A stretch of 64,000 bases of DNA from Thalassotalea ponticola (GCF_041379045.1 NZ_CP166871.1:2976001-3040000), one strand, 5' to 3'. Positions 19,428 through 29,927 are shown, numbered from the stretch's first letter. Translations and numbers: made by a program. The notes: generated from the sequence alone by a model not told the origin.

Positions 19428-21515
19428 ATGGCTGATTTATCAAAATACAGAAACATTGGTATTTTCGCTCACGTTGATGCTGGTAAAACCACCACAACCG
19501 AGCGTATCCTTAAACTTACAGGTAAGATCCATAAACTTGGTGAAGTTCACGACGGTGAGTCAACAACTGACTTCATGGAACAAGAAGCTGAGCGTGGTAT
19601 TACTATCCAGTCTGCTGCTGTTACTTGTGAGTGGAACAAGCACCGTTTTAACGTAATCGACACCCCGGGCCACGTTGACTTCACAGTTGAAGTTTATCGT
19701 TCTCTTAAAGTTCTTGACGGTGGTATCGGTGTATTCTGTGGTTCTGGTGGTGTAGAGCCTCAATCAGAAACTAACTGGCGTTACGCGAACGAGTCAAAAG
19801 TAGCTCGTTTGATCTTCGTTAACAAACTAGACCGCTTAGGTGCTAACTTCTTCCGCGTTAAGGATCAAGTTAAGAAAGTACTTGGCGCTAACCCTCTTGT
19901 TATGACACTTCCAATTGGTGAAGAAGACAACTTCGTAGGTGTTGTAGACGTACTAAGTCAAAAAGCGTACGTTTGGGATGATTCAGGTCAACCAGAAAAC
20001 TACGAAATCACTGATATTCCAGCAGACCTAGTTGATCAAGCGGCAGAATACCGCGAGCAACTAATCGAAACTGCTTTAGAAGCAGACGAAGACATGCTAA
20101 TGGACTACTTAGAAGGTGAGTTAGACCCAACTGAAGAGCAAATTAAAGCGTGTATCCGCAAAGGTACTAACGAACTATTGTTCTTCCCTACTTACTGTGG
20201 TTCTGCATTCAAGAACAAAGGTATGCAACTTCTTCTTGACGCTGTTGTTGATTACCTACCTTCACCAACTGAAGTTCCACCTCAACCGTTAACTGACGAA
20301 GAAGGTGAGCCTACTGGTGAATACGCAATCGTAGACGCTGATGAGCCATTCCGCGCATTAGCATTCAAAATCATGGATGACCGTTTCGGTGCTCTTACCT
20401 TCGTACGTATCTACTCTGGTCGTCTGAAGAAAGGTGATACTGTTCTTAACTCATTCACTGGTAAAACAGAACGTATCGGCCGTATGGTTGAGATGCAAGC
20501 TGATGACCGTACTGAGCTTACTGAAGCACAAGCAGGTGACATCCTAGCTATCGTTGGTATGAAGAACGTTCAAACTGGTCACACTTTATGTGATGTTAAA
20601 CAACCTTGTACGCTTGAAGCAATGGTATTCCCAGAGCCAGTAATCTCAATCGCTGTTTCTCCTAAAGAGAAAGGTGGCGCTGAGAAGATGGGTATCGCTA
20701 TCGGTAAAATGGTTGCTGAAGATCCAACGTTCCAAGTTGAAACTGACGAAGATTCAGGCGAAACCATCCTTAAAGGTATGGGTGAACTTCACTTAGATAT
20801 CAAAGTAGATATCCTTAAGCGTACTTACGGTGTTGAGTTAGAAGTTGGTAAGCCTCAGGTAGCATACCGTGAGACTATCACTCAAGAAATTGAAGATTCT
20901 TACACGCACAAGAAGCAATCTGGTGGTTCAGGTCAATTCGGTAAGATCGATTACCGCATCAAGCCAGGCGAGCCAAACACAGGCTTCAAATTCACCTCAA
21001 CAGTTGTTGGTGGTAACGTTCCTAAAGAATTCTTCCCTGCTATCGAAAAAGGCTTCGCGAGCATGATGGAAGAAGGTCCAGTAGCTGGCTTCCCAGTACT
21101 AGACGTTGAAGTTGAACTATTTGACGGTGGCTACCACGCGGTTGACTCATCAGCAGTTGCGTTTGAAATCGCTGCTCGTGGCGCGTTCCGTCAATCAATG
21201 CCAAAAGCTGGTGCTCAATTACTAGAGCCAGTGATGAAGGTTGACGTGTTCACTCCAGAAGACAACGTTGGTGACGTTATCGGTGACTTAAACCGTCGTC
21301 GTGGTATGATCAAAGACCAAGAAGCTGGCACTACCGGTGTTCGCATTAAAGCTGACGTTCCTCTATCAGAAATGTTCGGTTACATTGGTCACTTACGTAC
21401 TATCACTTCAGGTCGTGGTCAATTCTCTATGGAATTCAGCCACTACTCAGCAGCTCCAGCAAACATCGCTGAGCAAGTTGTTGCAGAAGTAAAAGAGCGT
21501 AACGCTAACAAGTAA
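19428..21515 (+). CDS. fusA2: Elongation factor G, second paralogue
   Basis: 695 residues, starting [21 protein letters not shown]-domain motifs [22 protein letters not shown] and NKLD are present, as are domains II-V ([28 protein letters not shown]). It differs clearly from the str-operon EF-G at 33586 and belongs to the second EF-G type found in many marine gammaproteobacteria. A translocation role is expected from the intact motifs; the division of labour with FusA is unknown. Codon use is strongly biased like its tuf neighbour, suggesting high expression. Confidence 0.94.
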   Translation: MADLSKYRNIGIFAHVDAGKTTTTERILKLTGKIHKLGEVHDGESTTDFMEQEAERGITIQSAAVTCEWNKHRFNVIDTPGHVDFTVEVYRSLKVLDGGIGVFCGSGGVEPQSETNWRYANESKVARLIFVNKLDRLGANFFRVKDQVKKVLGANPLVMTLPIGEEDNFVGVVDVLSQKAYVWDDSGQPENYEITDIPADLVDQAAEYREQLIETALEADEDMLMDYLEGELDPTEEQIKACIRKGTNELLFFPTYCGSAFKNKGMQLLLDAVVDYLPSPTEVPPQPLTDEEGEPTGEYAIVDADEPFRALAFKIMDDRFGALTFVRIYSGRLKKGDTVLNSFTGKTERIGRMVEMQADDRTELTEAQAGDILAIVGMKNVQTGHTLCDVKQPCTLEAMVFPEPVISIAVSPKEKGGAEKMGIAIGKMVAEDPTFQVETDEDSGETILKGMGELHLDIKVDILKRTYGVELEVGKPQVAYRETITQEIEDSYTHKKQSGGSGQFGKIDYRIKPGEPNTGFKFTSTVVGGNVPKEFFPAIEKGFASMMEEGPVAGFPVLDVEVELFDGGYHAVDSSAVAFEIAARGAFRQSMPKAGAQLLEPVMKVDVFTPEDNVGDVIGDLNRRRGMIKDQEAGTTGVRIKADVPLSEMFGYIGHLRTITSGRGQFSMEFSHYSAAPANIAEQVVAEVKERNANK

Positions 21516-21535
21516 CAACAACTTTGTTATTCATG

Positions 21536-21563
21536 AAAAAAGGTCGCATTTGCGACCTTTTTT
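21536..21563. terminator. Terminator of fusA2
   Basis: AAAAAAGGTCGCATTTGCGACCTTTTTT, with stem AGGTCGCA/TGCGACCT. A near-identical hairpin terminates the tufB copy at 52217. Confidence 0.9.
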
Positions 21564-21629
21564 ATTATCTCAATAACCAGTACAGCTGTTTTGATTGAGC
21601 AGTTAAACAACAACGCAATTAATAGCGTG

Positions 21630-22478
21630 TTAATTTCCCTTGCGTATCGATTTCGTATCCATCATCAAGCTCATATTCTGCATATTGGCTGGTACGACAA
21701 TCACTCCGCCTTCGTTATTAGCAAACATTTTCAGCGCTTCATTTAGCTCGTGTTGTAAGTACTCTGGCGTTAACGATGAATTTATAATGGCATTTGCCTC
21801 TGCAATACCGCGGGCTCTGGCTATTTCAATTTCCGCGTCTTTGCCAGCTATTTCCACTTCAACCTTTTTCGCCTCAAGTGTTTTTTGCGCCTGAACCGCT
21901 TTTTGAATCGCCGCTTCAATGGTAGGATCAGTATTAAGAGCGCGAATAGCTACGCGGGTAATAGTGAAGATGCCCGGATCTTTATCGTCAAGTTTCAACT
22001 GCAACTCCGTTGCTATACCCAAGCGCAATTGGTCGCGATTTCGGTGTAGCGCTAGCGAATCAATTTTGGTCACCTCTTCGTAGATGACGTCACGCCCCTC
22101 GCGGTAAACAACATTATAAGCCGGCAGCAACGCGTCTTTACCCTTGGTATACGACGCCGCATATTTAACCATCATTTCTGATATCTTACTCGGGTCAACC
22201 TTGTAATAAATACTGATATCAAGATCTTGTAAACGCAGGTTATCACGTGCTTTAGGACGCAGATCATTAAAGTCTATCGCTATTTCTTTTGCAGAGAATT
22301 CATAGGCTTGAGTCAGTAAGGGCAACTTCCAGTTTAACCCAGCTGGAACTTCTTCCATATCCACCGTACCTAAGGTTTTTTCGACGGCGATATGGCCGGT
22401 ATCAACAACGTACCAAGACGTAAAGAGCATTAAAGCGATGATCAATACGGTAATCGAGCTAAACACTTTTGAAATCAT
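21630..22478 (-). CDS. SPFH/prohibitin-family membrane protein
   Basis: 282 residues. A single N-terminal membrane segment (residues 5-22) precedes the SPFH core (VDTGHIAVEKTLGTV ... AIDFNDLRPKARDNLRLQDLDISIYYKVD). A long helical stretch rich in E/K/A (about residues 190-235) could form the coiled coil of oligomeric rings. It resembles prohibitin/HflC-like proteins, which scaffold membrane microdomains and protease complexes, but hflK/hflC partners are not adjacent. Convergent with fusA2. Confidence 0.85.
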   Translation of the reverse strand: MISKVFSSITVLIIALMLFTSWYVVDTGHIAVEKTLGTVDMEEVPAGLNWKLPLLTQAYEFSAKEIAIDFNDLRPKARDNLRLQDLDISIYYKVDPSKISEMMVKYAASYTKGKDALLPAYNVVYREGRDVIYEEVTKIDSLALHRNRDQLRLGIATELQLKLDDKDPGIFTITRVAIRALNTDPTIEAAIQKAVQAQKTLEAKKVEVEIAGKDAEIEIARARGIAEANAIINSSLTPEYLQHELNEALKMFANNEGGVIVVPANMQNMSLMMDTKSIRKGN

Positions 22479-22635
22479 TCAATTCACCTTTATTATTTTT
22501 TTCAATAGGTTAACAAAACACTATTGAAAAGAGTAGGTAAATGTTTAGTCGATAAATGAAAGGGTTAACACAGTAAAGCAAAGACTTCGCCTGTGACTAA
22601 CAAAGACGTTTGATAATGCGTTCATGTTACCACAT

Positions 22636-22659
22636 AAAAAAGGCGCCATCAGGCGCCTT
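22636..22659 (-). terminator. Terminator downstream of the TonB-dependent receptor
   Basis: The minus strand reads AGGCGCCT-GAT-GGCGCCT followed by a T-run, 27 nt past the receptor stop. Confidence 0.8.
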
Positions 22660-22685
22660 GATATGCTTGTGAACACATCACTAAC

Positions 22686-24857
22686 TTAAAATGAGTAGCT
22701 ATAACCCAAGGTTAGGGTACGTGGCTTGCCAACCATCGTTGAACCATGGGTGCGACTGGTCACGTAAGTTTGATCAAACACGTTATCGACAGTTAACGAT
22801 AGTTTTTGCGCTTTATCCAATGCGTAGTGTGCGCTTAAGTCCGTTATGGTACGGCTATCGATACGCTGGTCAGCAACCAAAGTGCCTTGGCCTGCTTGCG
22901 TGCGCATGTCACCCATGTAACGAACTAAGACATTCGCAGTGAACTGTTCAAACTCTACGCCTACGGTTAATTGCAGTTGTTGTTCCGGAACATACGGCAA
23001 TTCATCACCAGAGCTTACATCACCCCAAGTATCTAGACCTGACGAAAATGAGTTTTGGAATTCCGTCTCGGTAAAGGTGTAAGCTAAATCAACTGGGATA
23101 ACGAAACTACCAAATGCAAAACTGTCACCCAATTTAATTTCAACACCGCTAATTTCAACTTCACCAGCGTTGTACTGATTACCAATATTATCTTCATCAC
23201 AACCTTGGCTAGCAGTACAGTTACCGTGCATGTTGTCGTAATCAGAATAGAAAGCGATTGCTTCAGCATGTAAGCTATCAACAATGTAACGCGCACCGAA
23301 TTCGTAGTTTACACTTTCCTCGTTTTCTGCTTGCTCGTTGCCTGGTGCTGGAGGTGCAAAACCTTTTTGTACACCAGCTAACAAAATCAATTCGTCAGTC
23401 AGCTTGTAGGTTAATGCAAGTGACGGTAAAACTACGTCAACGTTATTTTTCTTGCGACTTGGGTCCAGGTCACGACCGCTGTCGTTTTTACCCCAATCTT
23501 TGCGCTTAATGATTATATCTTCGTAACGAAGACCGGCGTTAACCACAAAATTGCCAATAGTCCACTCATCGTGAACAAATAACGCCAGCGCCTCAGCACT
23601 GTCAATGCGGTTTGAGTCTGTACCTGGTACGCCAGCACTGCTCAACGTCATCGTATAGTCGGCGCCTAACTCGTACTTATCTACCCACTGGAAACGATCC
23701 ATTTGATCTTCGTGATAGCGCACACCAAACTTCATTTGGTGATCATTAAGATCGGCGTTTAATACCGTTTGCACACCTTGCGATAAGTAGTCGCGATTGT
23801 TGGCTTTAATGTCAACGGCCAAGGTATCTGCGCCAGCGCCTTGATCAAATTCGGCTGCAGCTTCGACACCGCCTGAGCCCAAGCTCAAACCACCGATTTT
23901 GCTCGCTTTGTACCAATTGCGGTGAAAATCATTGTAATAAGCATTAGTGCTTAACGTTAACCGCTCTGATAGGTTGATAAAGTGGTTTACTTGCAATTGC
24001 TTGTGCTCGGTTGCCATGTTATCGAGCTGTGACGCTGAATAACGGCTATATGGATTACTAGCAAAATCAGCGTCAGTTAAACCGATATAGGTTTCATTTG
24101 AATCTTCGTCAGAGTATTTTAATTTGAACTCTAATTCCTGATAATACTTGGCGTTGTCGTCACTGTTAAAGCGAACTTTCGTTAGCACATCATTTTTTTC
24201 AAAACCACTATCGCGATCGGTGTGATTAATATTTTTAAAGCCATCCGCTTGATAGTGGAATACCTCAAAAACTGAGCTAACATTATCGCCTTTTCCGCCG
24301 GCATAAGCGTGTAGCTTGGCAAAACCGTCTTCGCCCAAGTTGGCTTTGAATTGACCAGCAAAATCTTGCTCGGGTATTTGACGCGATAACATATTTACCA
24401 CACCACCGGTCGTGCGCGGGCCATACATAGCACTAGACGTACCTTTTAGTACTTCAATTTGAGTCATACGACCTGAGGTTGGAAAATAATAAGCAGAAGG
24501 CGCAGCATAAGGAGCTGGAGCAGCCAATACATTATCTTCCATAATAGTGACTTTTTCGCTGCGGTTTTGACCGGTACCACGCATGCCGACATTTGGACGT
24601 AAACCGTAACCGTCTTCTTCAAGAACGTATACACCTGGTACCGCTGTTAAGGTACGCATGATATCGGTGTAATCAAACTTCTCTAATGTTTTCGCATCGA
24701 GCATATGAGCAGAGCCAGGCACATCATTAACTGGGTTAGATTTTGAAAAGATAGTGACGAGTTCAATATCTTTCACCTGCTCTTTTGCCATTGCCGGCAT
24801 AGCGGCTACAACAGCTAAACAAATCAAGCTTGGTTTAATAAATGTTGCGGTTTTCAT
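22686..24857 (-). CDS. TonB-dependent outer-membrane receptor, FecA-like
   Basis: 723 residues. A signal peptide (cut near AMA, residue 24) is followed by a plug domain (about 40-160: DIMRTLTAVPGVYVLEEDG, GMRGTGQNRSEKVTIMEDN, IEVLKGTSSAMYGPRTTGGVVNM). A 22-strand barrel then ends in an aromatic residue (YSYSF). The plug resembles receptors of the ferric dicitrate/siderophore group. A Fur-like box lies 64-82 nt upstream, supporting iron or haem-siderophore uptake. The ligand is not certain. It lies downstream of an arsR gene but has its own upstream terminator. Confidence 0.88.
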   Translation of the reverse strand: MKTATFIKPSLICLAVVAAMPAMAKEQVKDIELVTIFSKSNPVNDVPGSAHMLDAKTLEKFDYTDIMRTLTAVPGVYVLEEDGYGLRPNVGMRGTGQNRSEKVTIMEDNVLAAPAPYAAPSAYYFPTSGRMTQIEVLKGTSSAMYGPRTTGGVVNMLSRQIPEQDFAGQFKANLGEDGFAKLHAYAGGKGDNVSSVFEVFHYQADGFKNINHTDRDSGFEKNDVLTKVRFNSDDNAKYYQELEFKLKYSDEDSNETYIGLTDADFASNPYSRYSASQLDNMATEHKQLQVNHFINLSERLTLSTNAYYNDFHRNWYKASKIGGLSLGSGGVEAAAEFDQGAGADTLAVDIKANNRDYLSQGVQTVLNADLNDHQMKFGVRYHEDQMDRFQWVDKYELGADYTMTLSSAGVPGTDSNRIDSAEALALFVHDEWTIGNFVVNAGLRYEDIIIKRKDWGKNDSGRDLDPSRKKNNVDVVLPSLALTYKLTDELILLAGVQKGFAPPAPGNEQAENEESVNYEFGARYIVDSLHAEAIAFYSDYDNMHGNCTASQGCDEDNIGNQYNAGEVEISGVEIKLGDSFAFGSFVIPVDLAYTFTETEFQNSFSSGLDTWGDVSSGDELPYVPEQQLQLTVGVEFEQFTANVLVRYMGDMRTQAGQGTLVADQRIDSRTITDLSAHYALDKAQKLSLTVDNVFDQTYVTSRTHGSTMVGKPRTLTLGYSYSF

Positions 24858-24900
24858 GTGGTTTTCTACCTGATTAAAACAGTCTTATACGACAATGAGG

Positions 24901-24939
24901 CGCATTTAAACACAAACCTAAATGCGAATCAATCTTATT
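24901..24939. promoter_or_regulatory. Fur-like box and overlapping palindrome upstream of the receptor
   Basis: AATGCGAATCAATCTTATT (24921-24939) matches the 19-bp Fur consensus AATGATAATCATTATCATT at 14 positions. Overlapping it, CGCATTTA (24901-24908) and TAAATGCG (24919-24926) form a perfect 8-bp inverted repeat with a 10-bp spacer. Confidence 0.5.
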
Positions 24940-24993
24940 TACAATTTTATTCTCTATTTTTGATCTGGCGCAAAATTGTTGCTAACCACAAGC

Positions 24994-25021
24994 AAATAAG
25001 GCCGCATTGCGACCTTATTTT
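24994..25021. terminator. Terminator downstream of the arsR-family gene
   Basis: The minus strand reads AAATAAGGTCGC-AAT-GCGGCCTTATTTT, one mismatch in the stem, 23 nt past the regulator stop. Confidence 0.8.
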
Positions 25022-25043
25022 GTTTTATACAGGATGAGTTGCA

Positions 25044-25346
25044 TCAACAGAACTGCTGCTGCAGAAATTGGATCAGTAGAATGGCTGTTGGGTTGGCGAT
25101 CGAATAGTAAATCGTTTGCGACTCGCGCCGAGTCTTCACCAGGCCCTCTTGTCTTAACTTAGCTAAATGCTGTGATAAACTCGACTGGCTTAAGTCAACA
25201 CATTGATTCAGCTCTCCTACGGACATCTCCTTTTCGCCAAGGTGACACAGAATCAATAAGCGATTTTCATTGCTTACCGCTTTGAGCAAATCAACCGCTT
25301 GGCGGGCATTAGCTCTCATGTCATCAATATCTAATTGCGCTTGCAT
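25044..25346 (-). CDS. ArsR-family winged-helix transcriptional regulator
   Basis: 100 residues. The family core LLKAVSNENRLLILCHL...SVGELNQCVDLSQSSLSQHLAKLRQEGLVKTRRESQTIYYSI is complete, including the recognition helix and beta-wing. Two cysteines (one in LILCHL, one in LNQC) are placed as in some thiol- or metal-sensing members such as the BigR/YgaV group. It has its own promoter and terminator and sits between an RND pump operon and a TonB receptor. Its target is unknown; autoregulation is likely. Confidence 0.9.
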   Translation of the reverse strand: MQAQLDIDDMRANARQAVDLLKAVSNENRLLILCHLGEKEMSVGELNQCVDLSQSSLSQHLAKLRQEGLVKTRRESQTIYYSIANPTAILLIQFLQQQFC

Positions 25347-25379
25347 AACATCCCTAGTCTCTCGTCCGCAGTTAGTAGT

Positions 25380-25408
25380 ATATTAGATCAGGATTGGGGT
25401 CTGGTCTA
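25380..25408 (-). promoter_or_regulatory. Promoter of the arsR-family gene
   Basis: On the minus strand TAGACC (25408-25403), 17 bp and TAATAT (25385-25380), 34 nt before the ATG. The AT-rich TAATATACTA around the -10 is the sort of site an ArsR protein binds. Confidence 0.55.
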
Positions 25409-25452
25409 TAGTCGAAGCGGTAGCGCTTGCATTGCAATCCGGTTTTGCGCTA

Positions 25453-28400
25453 TTAAACGCCATTGTCATTCACCTCATCTGCAACCAGCGTCACTAACAG
25501 TGACGGTAAAAACGTTAAAGTGAGAATTGTTGAAGCAAAAATACCACTCAATACAATAATACCAACCCCGCGATAGAGTTCAGTACCTTCCCCTGGGATC
25601 AACACCAAGGGTGCTAGACCAAAAATAGTCGTTGCGGTTGACATCATAATTGGCTTAATCCGTTTTTGTAATGCCTGTGCGACCGCCTCTTTTACCGCTA
25701 AGCCATCACTGACAAAGCGTCGGGTTTGATCGACAATGAGTATCGGGTTATTAACCACCGTCCCCAGCAAAATTAAAAACCCCAGCATCGTAATCATATC
25801 AAATGGTTGATGGAGAGCATTCATTCCCAACGTGGCAAGTAAACCATTTACCCCATTAACAGTAATAAGGCCAAGCAAGCCTCCCGCCATACCCAACGGC
25901 ACGGTTGCTAAGATAAATAGCGGGTAACGCCAATGATTAAAAATGGCCACTAGCAACAGATAACAGAGCACCAGAGCAATGGCAAAGTTACCGGTCAACG
26001 CCCCCCGAGTTTGCTCCAATTGATCAGCCGCACCACTGATGCTGACATTGACACCTTGAGCTATTTGTCCTTGTCGCCACAATGCAGGTAGCAGTTGCTC
26101 ACGTACCCGCTTTTCAGCATTTTCCAATGCTACACTGCGCGGTGGAATAATATAAACGGTGACGGTTCGATTGCCGTCGATACGGCGCACGGAATTACTG
26201 TTTTGGCTGGTGATTAAATCAGCAAGTGCGTTGAGTGGCAATATTTGTCCATCGCTTACCGCAATAGGCGTAAATGCGAGCGAGTCTAAGTCTTGTTCAT
26301 AACCACGACCACTAAACATAAAAATATCAATTTTGTCATCGTTCAATATAAACTCGTCGACATAGGCACCGTCACTCATTGCTGCAACGGTGTAGCCAAA
26401 GTCGCGGTTACTCATACCTAACTCCGCTAAGCGATGCCAGCGCGGTTTTATTTCAATCAGCGGCTGATCTAAGGTTAAAGAGCCAGGTTGCGAGTTAATT
26501 TGAGGATTATCAAATAACTGTTTGGCTTGTTGGTATACTGCTTCGGCGGCTTGGTACAATTCAACGATATTACTACCTGAAATATCGACGGCTACCGCGC
26601 GCGTCCCCCCGTCATTACTTGAAATAATCGAACCGCGAGCAGAAAACGCTCGCATGTTGTCATAGCTGCGAAACTTTTCGGTGATTGCATCCATCATCGC
26701 ACCAATGTGTTCGGCGTCCACCGGCGCACTTAAAAACCAAATACGCCCCACCGATACCGACATCGAATAATAGGCAAGTGGTGGCATATTGGTGTTGCCG
26801 TTGACAAAATCATCATCGTCGGCATTGAGGTACTGGGCAAAATAACTGCGCAATTCATCACCGATGCGTTCCATCTCCGTAAGGTTGTAGTTAGGGGGTG
26901 CAATCATCATTGAAAACGCCTTGGGCTCCTCGCCTTCGGGCAAATATTCAGCAGCCGGCATAAAATAATACGCCGCTGCCAAGATAACTAGCGAAATAGC
27001 GATAACACTGGTCAAAGCCCGCTGGCGCGTTGCGTAAAACTTACTGGATACCTTCAGCCAAACCGCTGACAACTTAAACTGACGCCCCTTTTCTAGGTCA
27101 GCAGCACCGACCAAGCCATTAAGCAACACTGGGACCACAAAAATCGCCACTAACATTGACGCAATGATCGCGCCTGATATGGCAATGGCGATATCTGAGT
27201 AAAGTTGCCCAGCTTCTTGTTCAACAAACAGAATGGGAGCAAATACTAATACCGTTGTTGCTGTTGACGCCAGTACTGCCGGCCACACATCTTGCACACC
27301 GCTAACCGCTGCTTGAAAGCGACTTACCCCCTTGCGCTTTGCCTGTACAATCGACTCGAGTACGACGATGGTATTATCGACCGTCATACCTATTGCAAAG
27401 GCAACCCCAGCTAGCGAAATAACATTAATGGTTCGGTTGAACACCATAAGTGCCCAAAACGCAGCTATGGTACAAATCGGAATACCTAGCACGCCGACCA
27501 AGGTCGCTTTGCCCGAGCGCAAAAAGTAATACATCACTAATGTCGCCAAAAGTGCGCCTAAAATTAGATTAATCCACACGTTTTCAAGTGAACTTTGCAC
27601 ATATTGTACATCGTCGCTAGTCAAGTTCAGCTGCAAGCCGTTTTGGCTCAGTAAATCTCGATTGATTTGCTCAACCACCTGCAGCATATCGCGCTTGATG
27701 TTAATCACATTGGAGCCGTCTTCACGACGCACCGACAAGGTTAAGGTACGCTCACCATTGTTAAACGATATACTGCGCGTTTCAAAGTGGTCTAAGCGAA
27801 CAGTGGCGACATCCTTGAGTAAAATATTGGCCCCGTCAATGCGCTTAATGATCAAATTCTCCAGTTGTTCTAACTGTTCAAAACGGCTCACCACGCGCAG
27901 TAAATAACGACTTGTGCCAGTCTCGATATCACCGGCTGACGCATCTTTATTGCGATTGCGAATCGCGTCGCGCAGCTCGGGTAAACTGATATTGCGTTGG
28001 GCTAGTTTGCTGGCGTCAACTTTTATTTGAATTTGACGCTCTGCCCCACCGCGCACATCCACCTCAGACACGCCTTCGACACTTTCCATGCGAGGGCGAA
28101 TGTAATCATCGGCAAAATCGCGCAGTAAATCGACATCGAGGTCCAACGGGTTACCGGGTAAGGGCTTGAGTACAAAATACATGAAGGCATTACCCGAAAA
28201 CGAACTTGAAAAAATTCTTGGTTGGTCGACGTTTTCAGGATAAGACGGTACCTGACTCAATGCGTTATTGACACGTATCAGCGCATCGTTAACATCGATA
28301 CCAAAGGGAAACTCTAATTCAATAGAGGCACTGCCCATATCGGCAAATGATGTCATCCGCTTTAGATTAGTGACGCTGCGCAAATAGCGCTCTTGCTCTA

Positions 28401-28587
28401 TCAAGATTTCCTTCTCAATATCTTGAGGCGTAGCGCCAGGCCAACCGGTTTGCACGGTAATCGTGCGAACTTGCAGGTCAGGTATCATTTGCACAGGGAT
28501 GTTCAACGCTGCAACAATCCCCAACAAACAGGCGATAGATAAGATAACCGCGACCAGTGTACCGCGCTGTACCGCTTGCACTATCAT
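25453..28587 (-). CDS. RND-family efflux transporter, inner-membrane pump
   Basis: 1044 residues, typical of HAE1-type AcrB relatives. An N-terminal helix is followed by periplasmic porter domain 1 (TVQTGWPGATPQDIEKEILIEQE), helices 2-6 with GMTVDNTIVVLESI, and FVEQEAGQLYSDIA. The second half is a duplication with LLGTVVNNPILIVD and TATTIFGLAPLVL. It would pump compounds out by proton motive force with the adaptor encoded just upstream, whose stop overlaps this ATG by four bases. No outer-membrane channel gene is adjacent. The substrate cannot be read from the sequence. Confidence 0.93.
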   Translation of the reverse strand: MIVQAVQRGTLVAVILSIACLLGIVAALNIPVQMIPDLQVRTITVQTGWPGATPQDIEKEILIEQERYLRSVTNLKRMTSFADMGSASIELEFPFGIDVNDALIRVNNALSQVPSYPENVDQPRIFSSSFSGNAFMYFVLKPLPGNPLDLDVDLLRDFADDYIRPRMESVEGVSEVDVRGGAERQIQIKVDASKLAQRNISLPELRDAIRNRNKDASAGDIETGTSRYLLRVVSRFEQLEQLENLIIKRIDGANILLKDVATVRLDHFETRSISFNNGERTLTLSVRREDGSNVINIKRDMLQVVEQINRDLLSQNGLQLNLTSDDVQYVQSSLENVWINLILGALLATLVMYYFLRSGKATLVGVLGIPICTIAAFWALMVFNRTINVISLAGVAFAIGMTVDNTIVVLESIVQAKRKGVSRFQAAVSGVQDVWPAVLASTATTVLVFAPILFVEQEAGQLYSDIAIAISGAIIASMLVAIFVVPVLLNGLVGAADLEKGRQFKLSAVWLKVSSKFYATRQRALTSVIAISLVILAAAYYFMPAAEYLPEGEEPKAFSMMIAPPNYNLTEMERIGDELRSYFAQYLNADDDDFVNGNTNMPPLAYYSMSVSVGRIWFLSAPVDAEHIGAMMDAITEKFRSYDNMRAFSARGSIISSNDGGTRAVAVDISGSNIVELYQAAEAVYQQAKQLFDNPQINSQPGSLTLDQPLIEIKPRWHRLAELGMSNRDFGYTVAAMSDGAYVDEFILNDDKIDIFMFSGRGYEQDLDSLAFTPIAVSDGQILPLNALADLITSQNSNSVRRIDGNRTVTVYIIPPRSVALENAEKRVREQLLPALWRQGQIAQGVNVSISGAADQLEQTRGALTGNFAIALVLCYLLLVAIFNHWRYPLFILATVPLGMAGGLLGLITVNGVNGLLATLGMNALHQPFDMITMLGFLILLGTVVNNPILIVDQTRRFVSDGLAVKEAVAQALQKRIKPIMMSTATTIFGLAPLVLIPGEGTELYRGVGIIVLSGIFASTILTLTFLPSLLVTLVADEVNDNGV

Positions 28588-29669
28588 GGCTGACCACCTT
28601 GATTGTCATCATTGATGGTCACCGGTTCACCGTCTTTCAACAGCTCGACAGCCGATACGACAATAGGGTGTGTGGTGGGAATGCCCACTACCCCCATTTG
28701 TTGTTGCTTTTGCTGAACGACATCAACTATATAGCGCTTGGCTTTACTATCAACCACTGCAAAAACACTAAAGCCACCATCGGGGTGTTGCTTTACCGCT
28801 TGCTTGGGCAACCAAACCACCGCGGTTGCAGCGGTCGGTAGTTGAACATTAACCGTTGCCGACATACCGGCCAACAAAGGGCTATTAATGGGTAAGTTGA
28901 CATAACCTAGTAAAGCGCGCGTGTTGCGATTGGATACGGTGACCAATCGATCGAGTTCTGTCGCTATCGGTTGTGCACCAGTAAAATCTGGCAATACGGT
29001 TACCGCCACATTGTGGTTACTGGCCAGTAAGCCGTAATATTCTTGGGGGATAGCAACTCTTACTCTTAACCGGTTTTGCTCCACTAAGGTAAACGTTGCA
29101 GATTGTTGCGTAACCCACTCGCCGACATCGATAAGGCGCTCGCTAATAATACCGTTAAACGGTGCGTAAAGCGTATGCTGTTGGAGAATCGCTTGTTGCA
29201 AATCCATGTGCGCTTTTAAGCGAGCGAGCTTTGATTCAGCTGTAGCAATTAGAGCACGGCGCTCCTGTAACTGAGTTGCAGGTACCAGTTGCTGCTTCGA
29301 TAACGTCACCGATTCTTGATACTGGCGCTTTGCTTCGCTTACCTCAATCAATGCCGCATCAACGTCAGCTTTGGCTTGCGATAGGTCAAGCTGAGCCAGT
29401 GTATTGTCTATCTCTAATAACTTTTGTCCTGCTTGTACTCTATCACCCACTTCAACAAAGATTTCGGCAACAACACCGGCTTGAAGAGTGGCTAAATTTG
29501 CATTTTGATGCGCTTCAACTGTGCCACTTAAACTCACCAACTTTTGACTGTCGATCGCCTTAGTACTAACCACATCGACCGCGACGGGCTGTGCGTGTAC
29601 TGTTGCTGGTAGCGACATCGACCAAATCGCGACAAATACAGTTAATAAACGATAAGCATACAAGGACAT
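28584..29669 (-). CDS. RND efflux periplasmic adaptor (membrane fusion protein)
   Basis: 361 residues. A signal peptide (cut after VHA, residue 26) precedes the first lipoyl half-motif (VEAHQNANLATLQAGVVAEIFVEVGDRVQAGQKLLEID), a coiled-coil hairpin (about 95-165), the second lipoyl half (LYAPFNGIISERLIDVGEWV) and beta-barrel domains. It links the RND pump to an outer-membrane channel. It is first gene of a two-gene operon with the pump, overlapping by four bases. Confidence 0.93.
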   Translation of the reverse strand: MSLYAYRLLTVFVAIWSMSLPATVHAQPVAVDVVSTKAIDSQKLVSLSGTVEAHQNANLATLQAGVVAEIFVEVGDRVQAGQKLLEIDNTLAQLDLSQAKADVDAALIEVSEAKRQYQESVTLSKQQLVPATQLQERRALIATAESKLARLKAHMDLQQAILQQHTLYAPFNGIISERLIDVGEWVTQQSATFTLVEQNRLRVRVAIPQEYYGLLASNHNVAVTVLPDFTGAQPIATELDRLVTVSNRNTRALLGYVNLPINSPLLAGMSATVNVQLPTAATAVVWLPKQAVKQHPDGGFSVFAVVDSKAKRYIVDVVQQKQQQMGVVGIPTTHPIVVSAVELLKDGEPVTINDDNQGGQP

Positions 29670-29927
29670 GAAAAAAATCTCATAGTTTCAGAATGATAGA
29701 CTGTTATCAACTATAAGTGGAAGGTGCATCGATAATCAATATAAAAAATACTGATGGCAAGAACTCTCCAATAGCAACCCTATCCACGGTTCTGTCGCAA
29801 AACACGGTATAGCATATACTGGGCGTTTATAACGACTGTACAAGTGGTACTTACCGTCGTTGCAATTAGATCATATCTTTTCTGTTGACTAGAATATAAC
29901 CATTAAATTGGTGAAAGGGGCTTAGTG

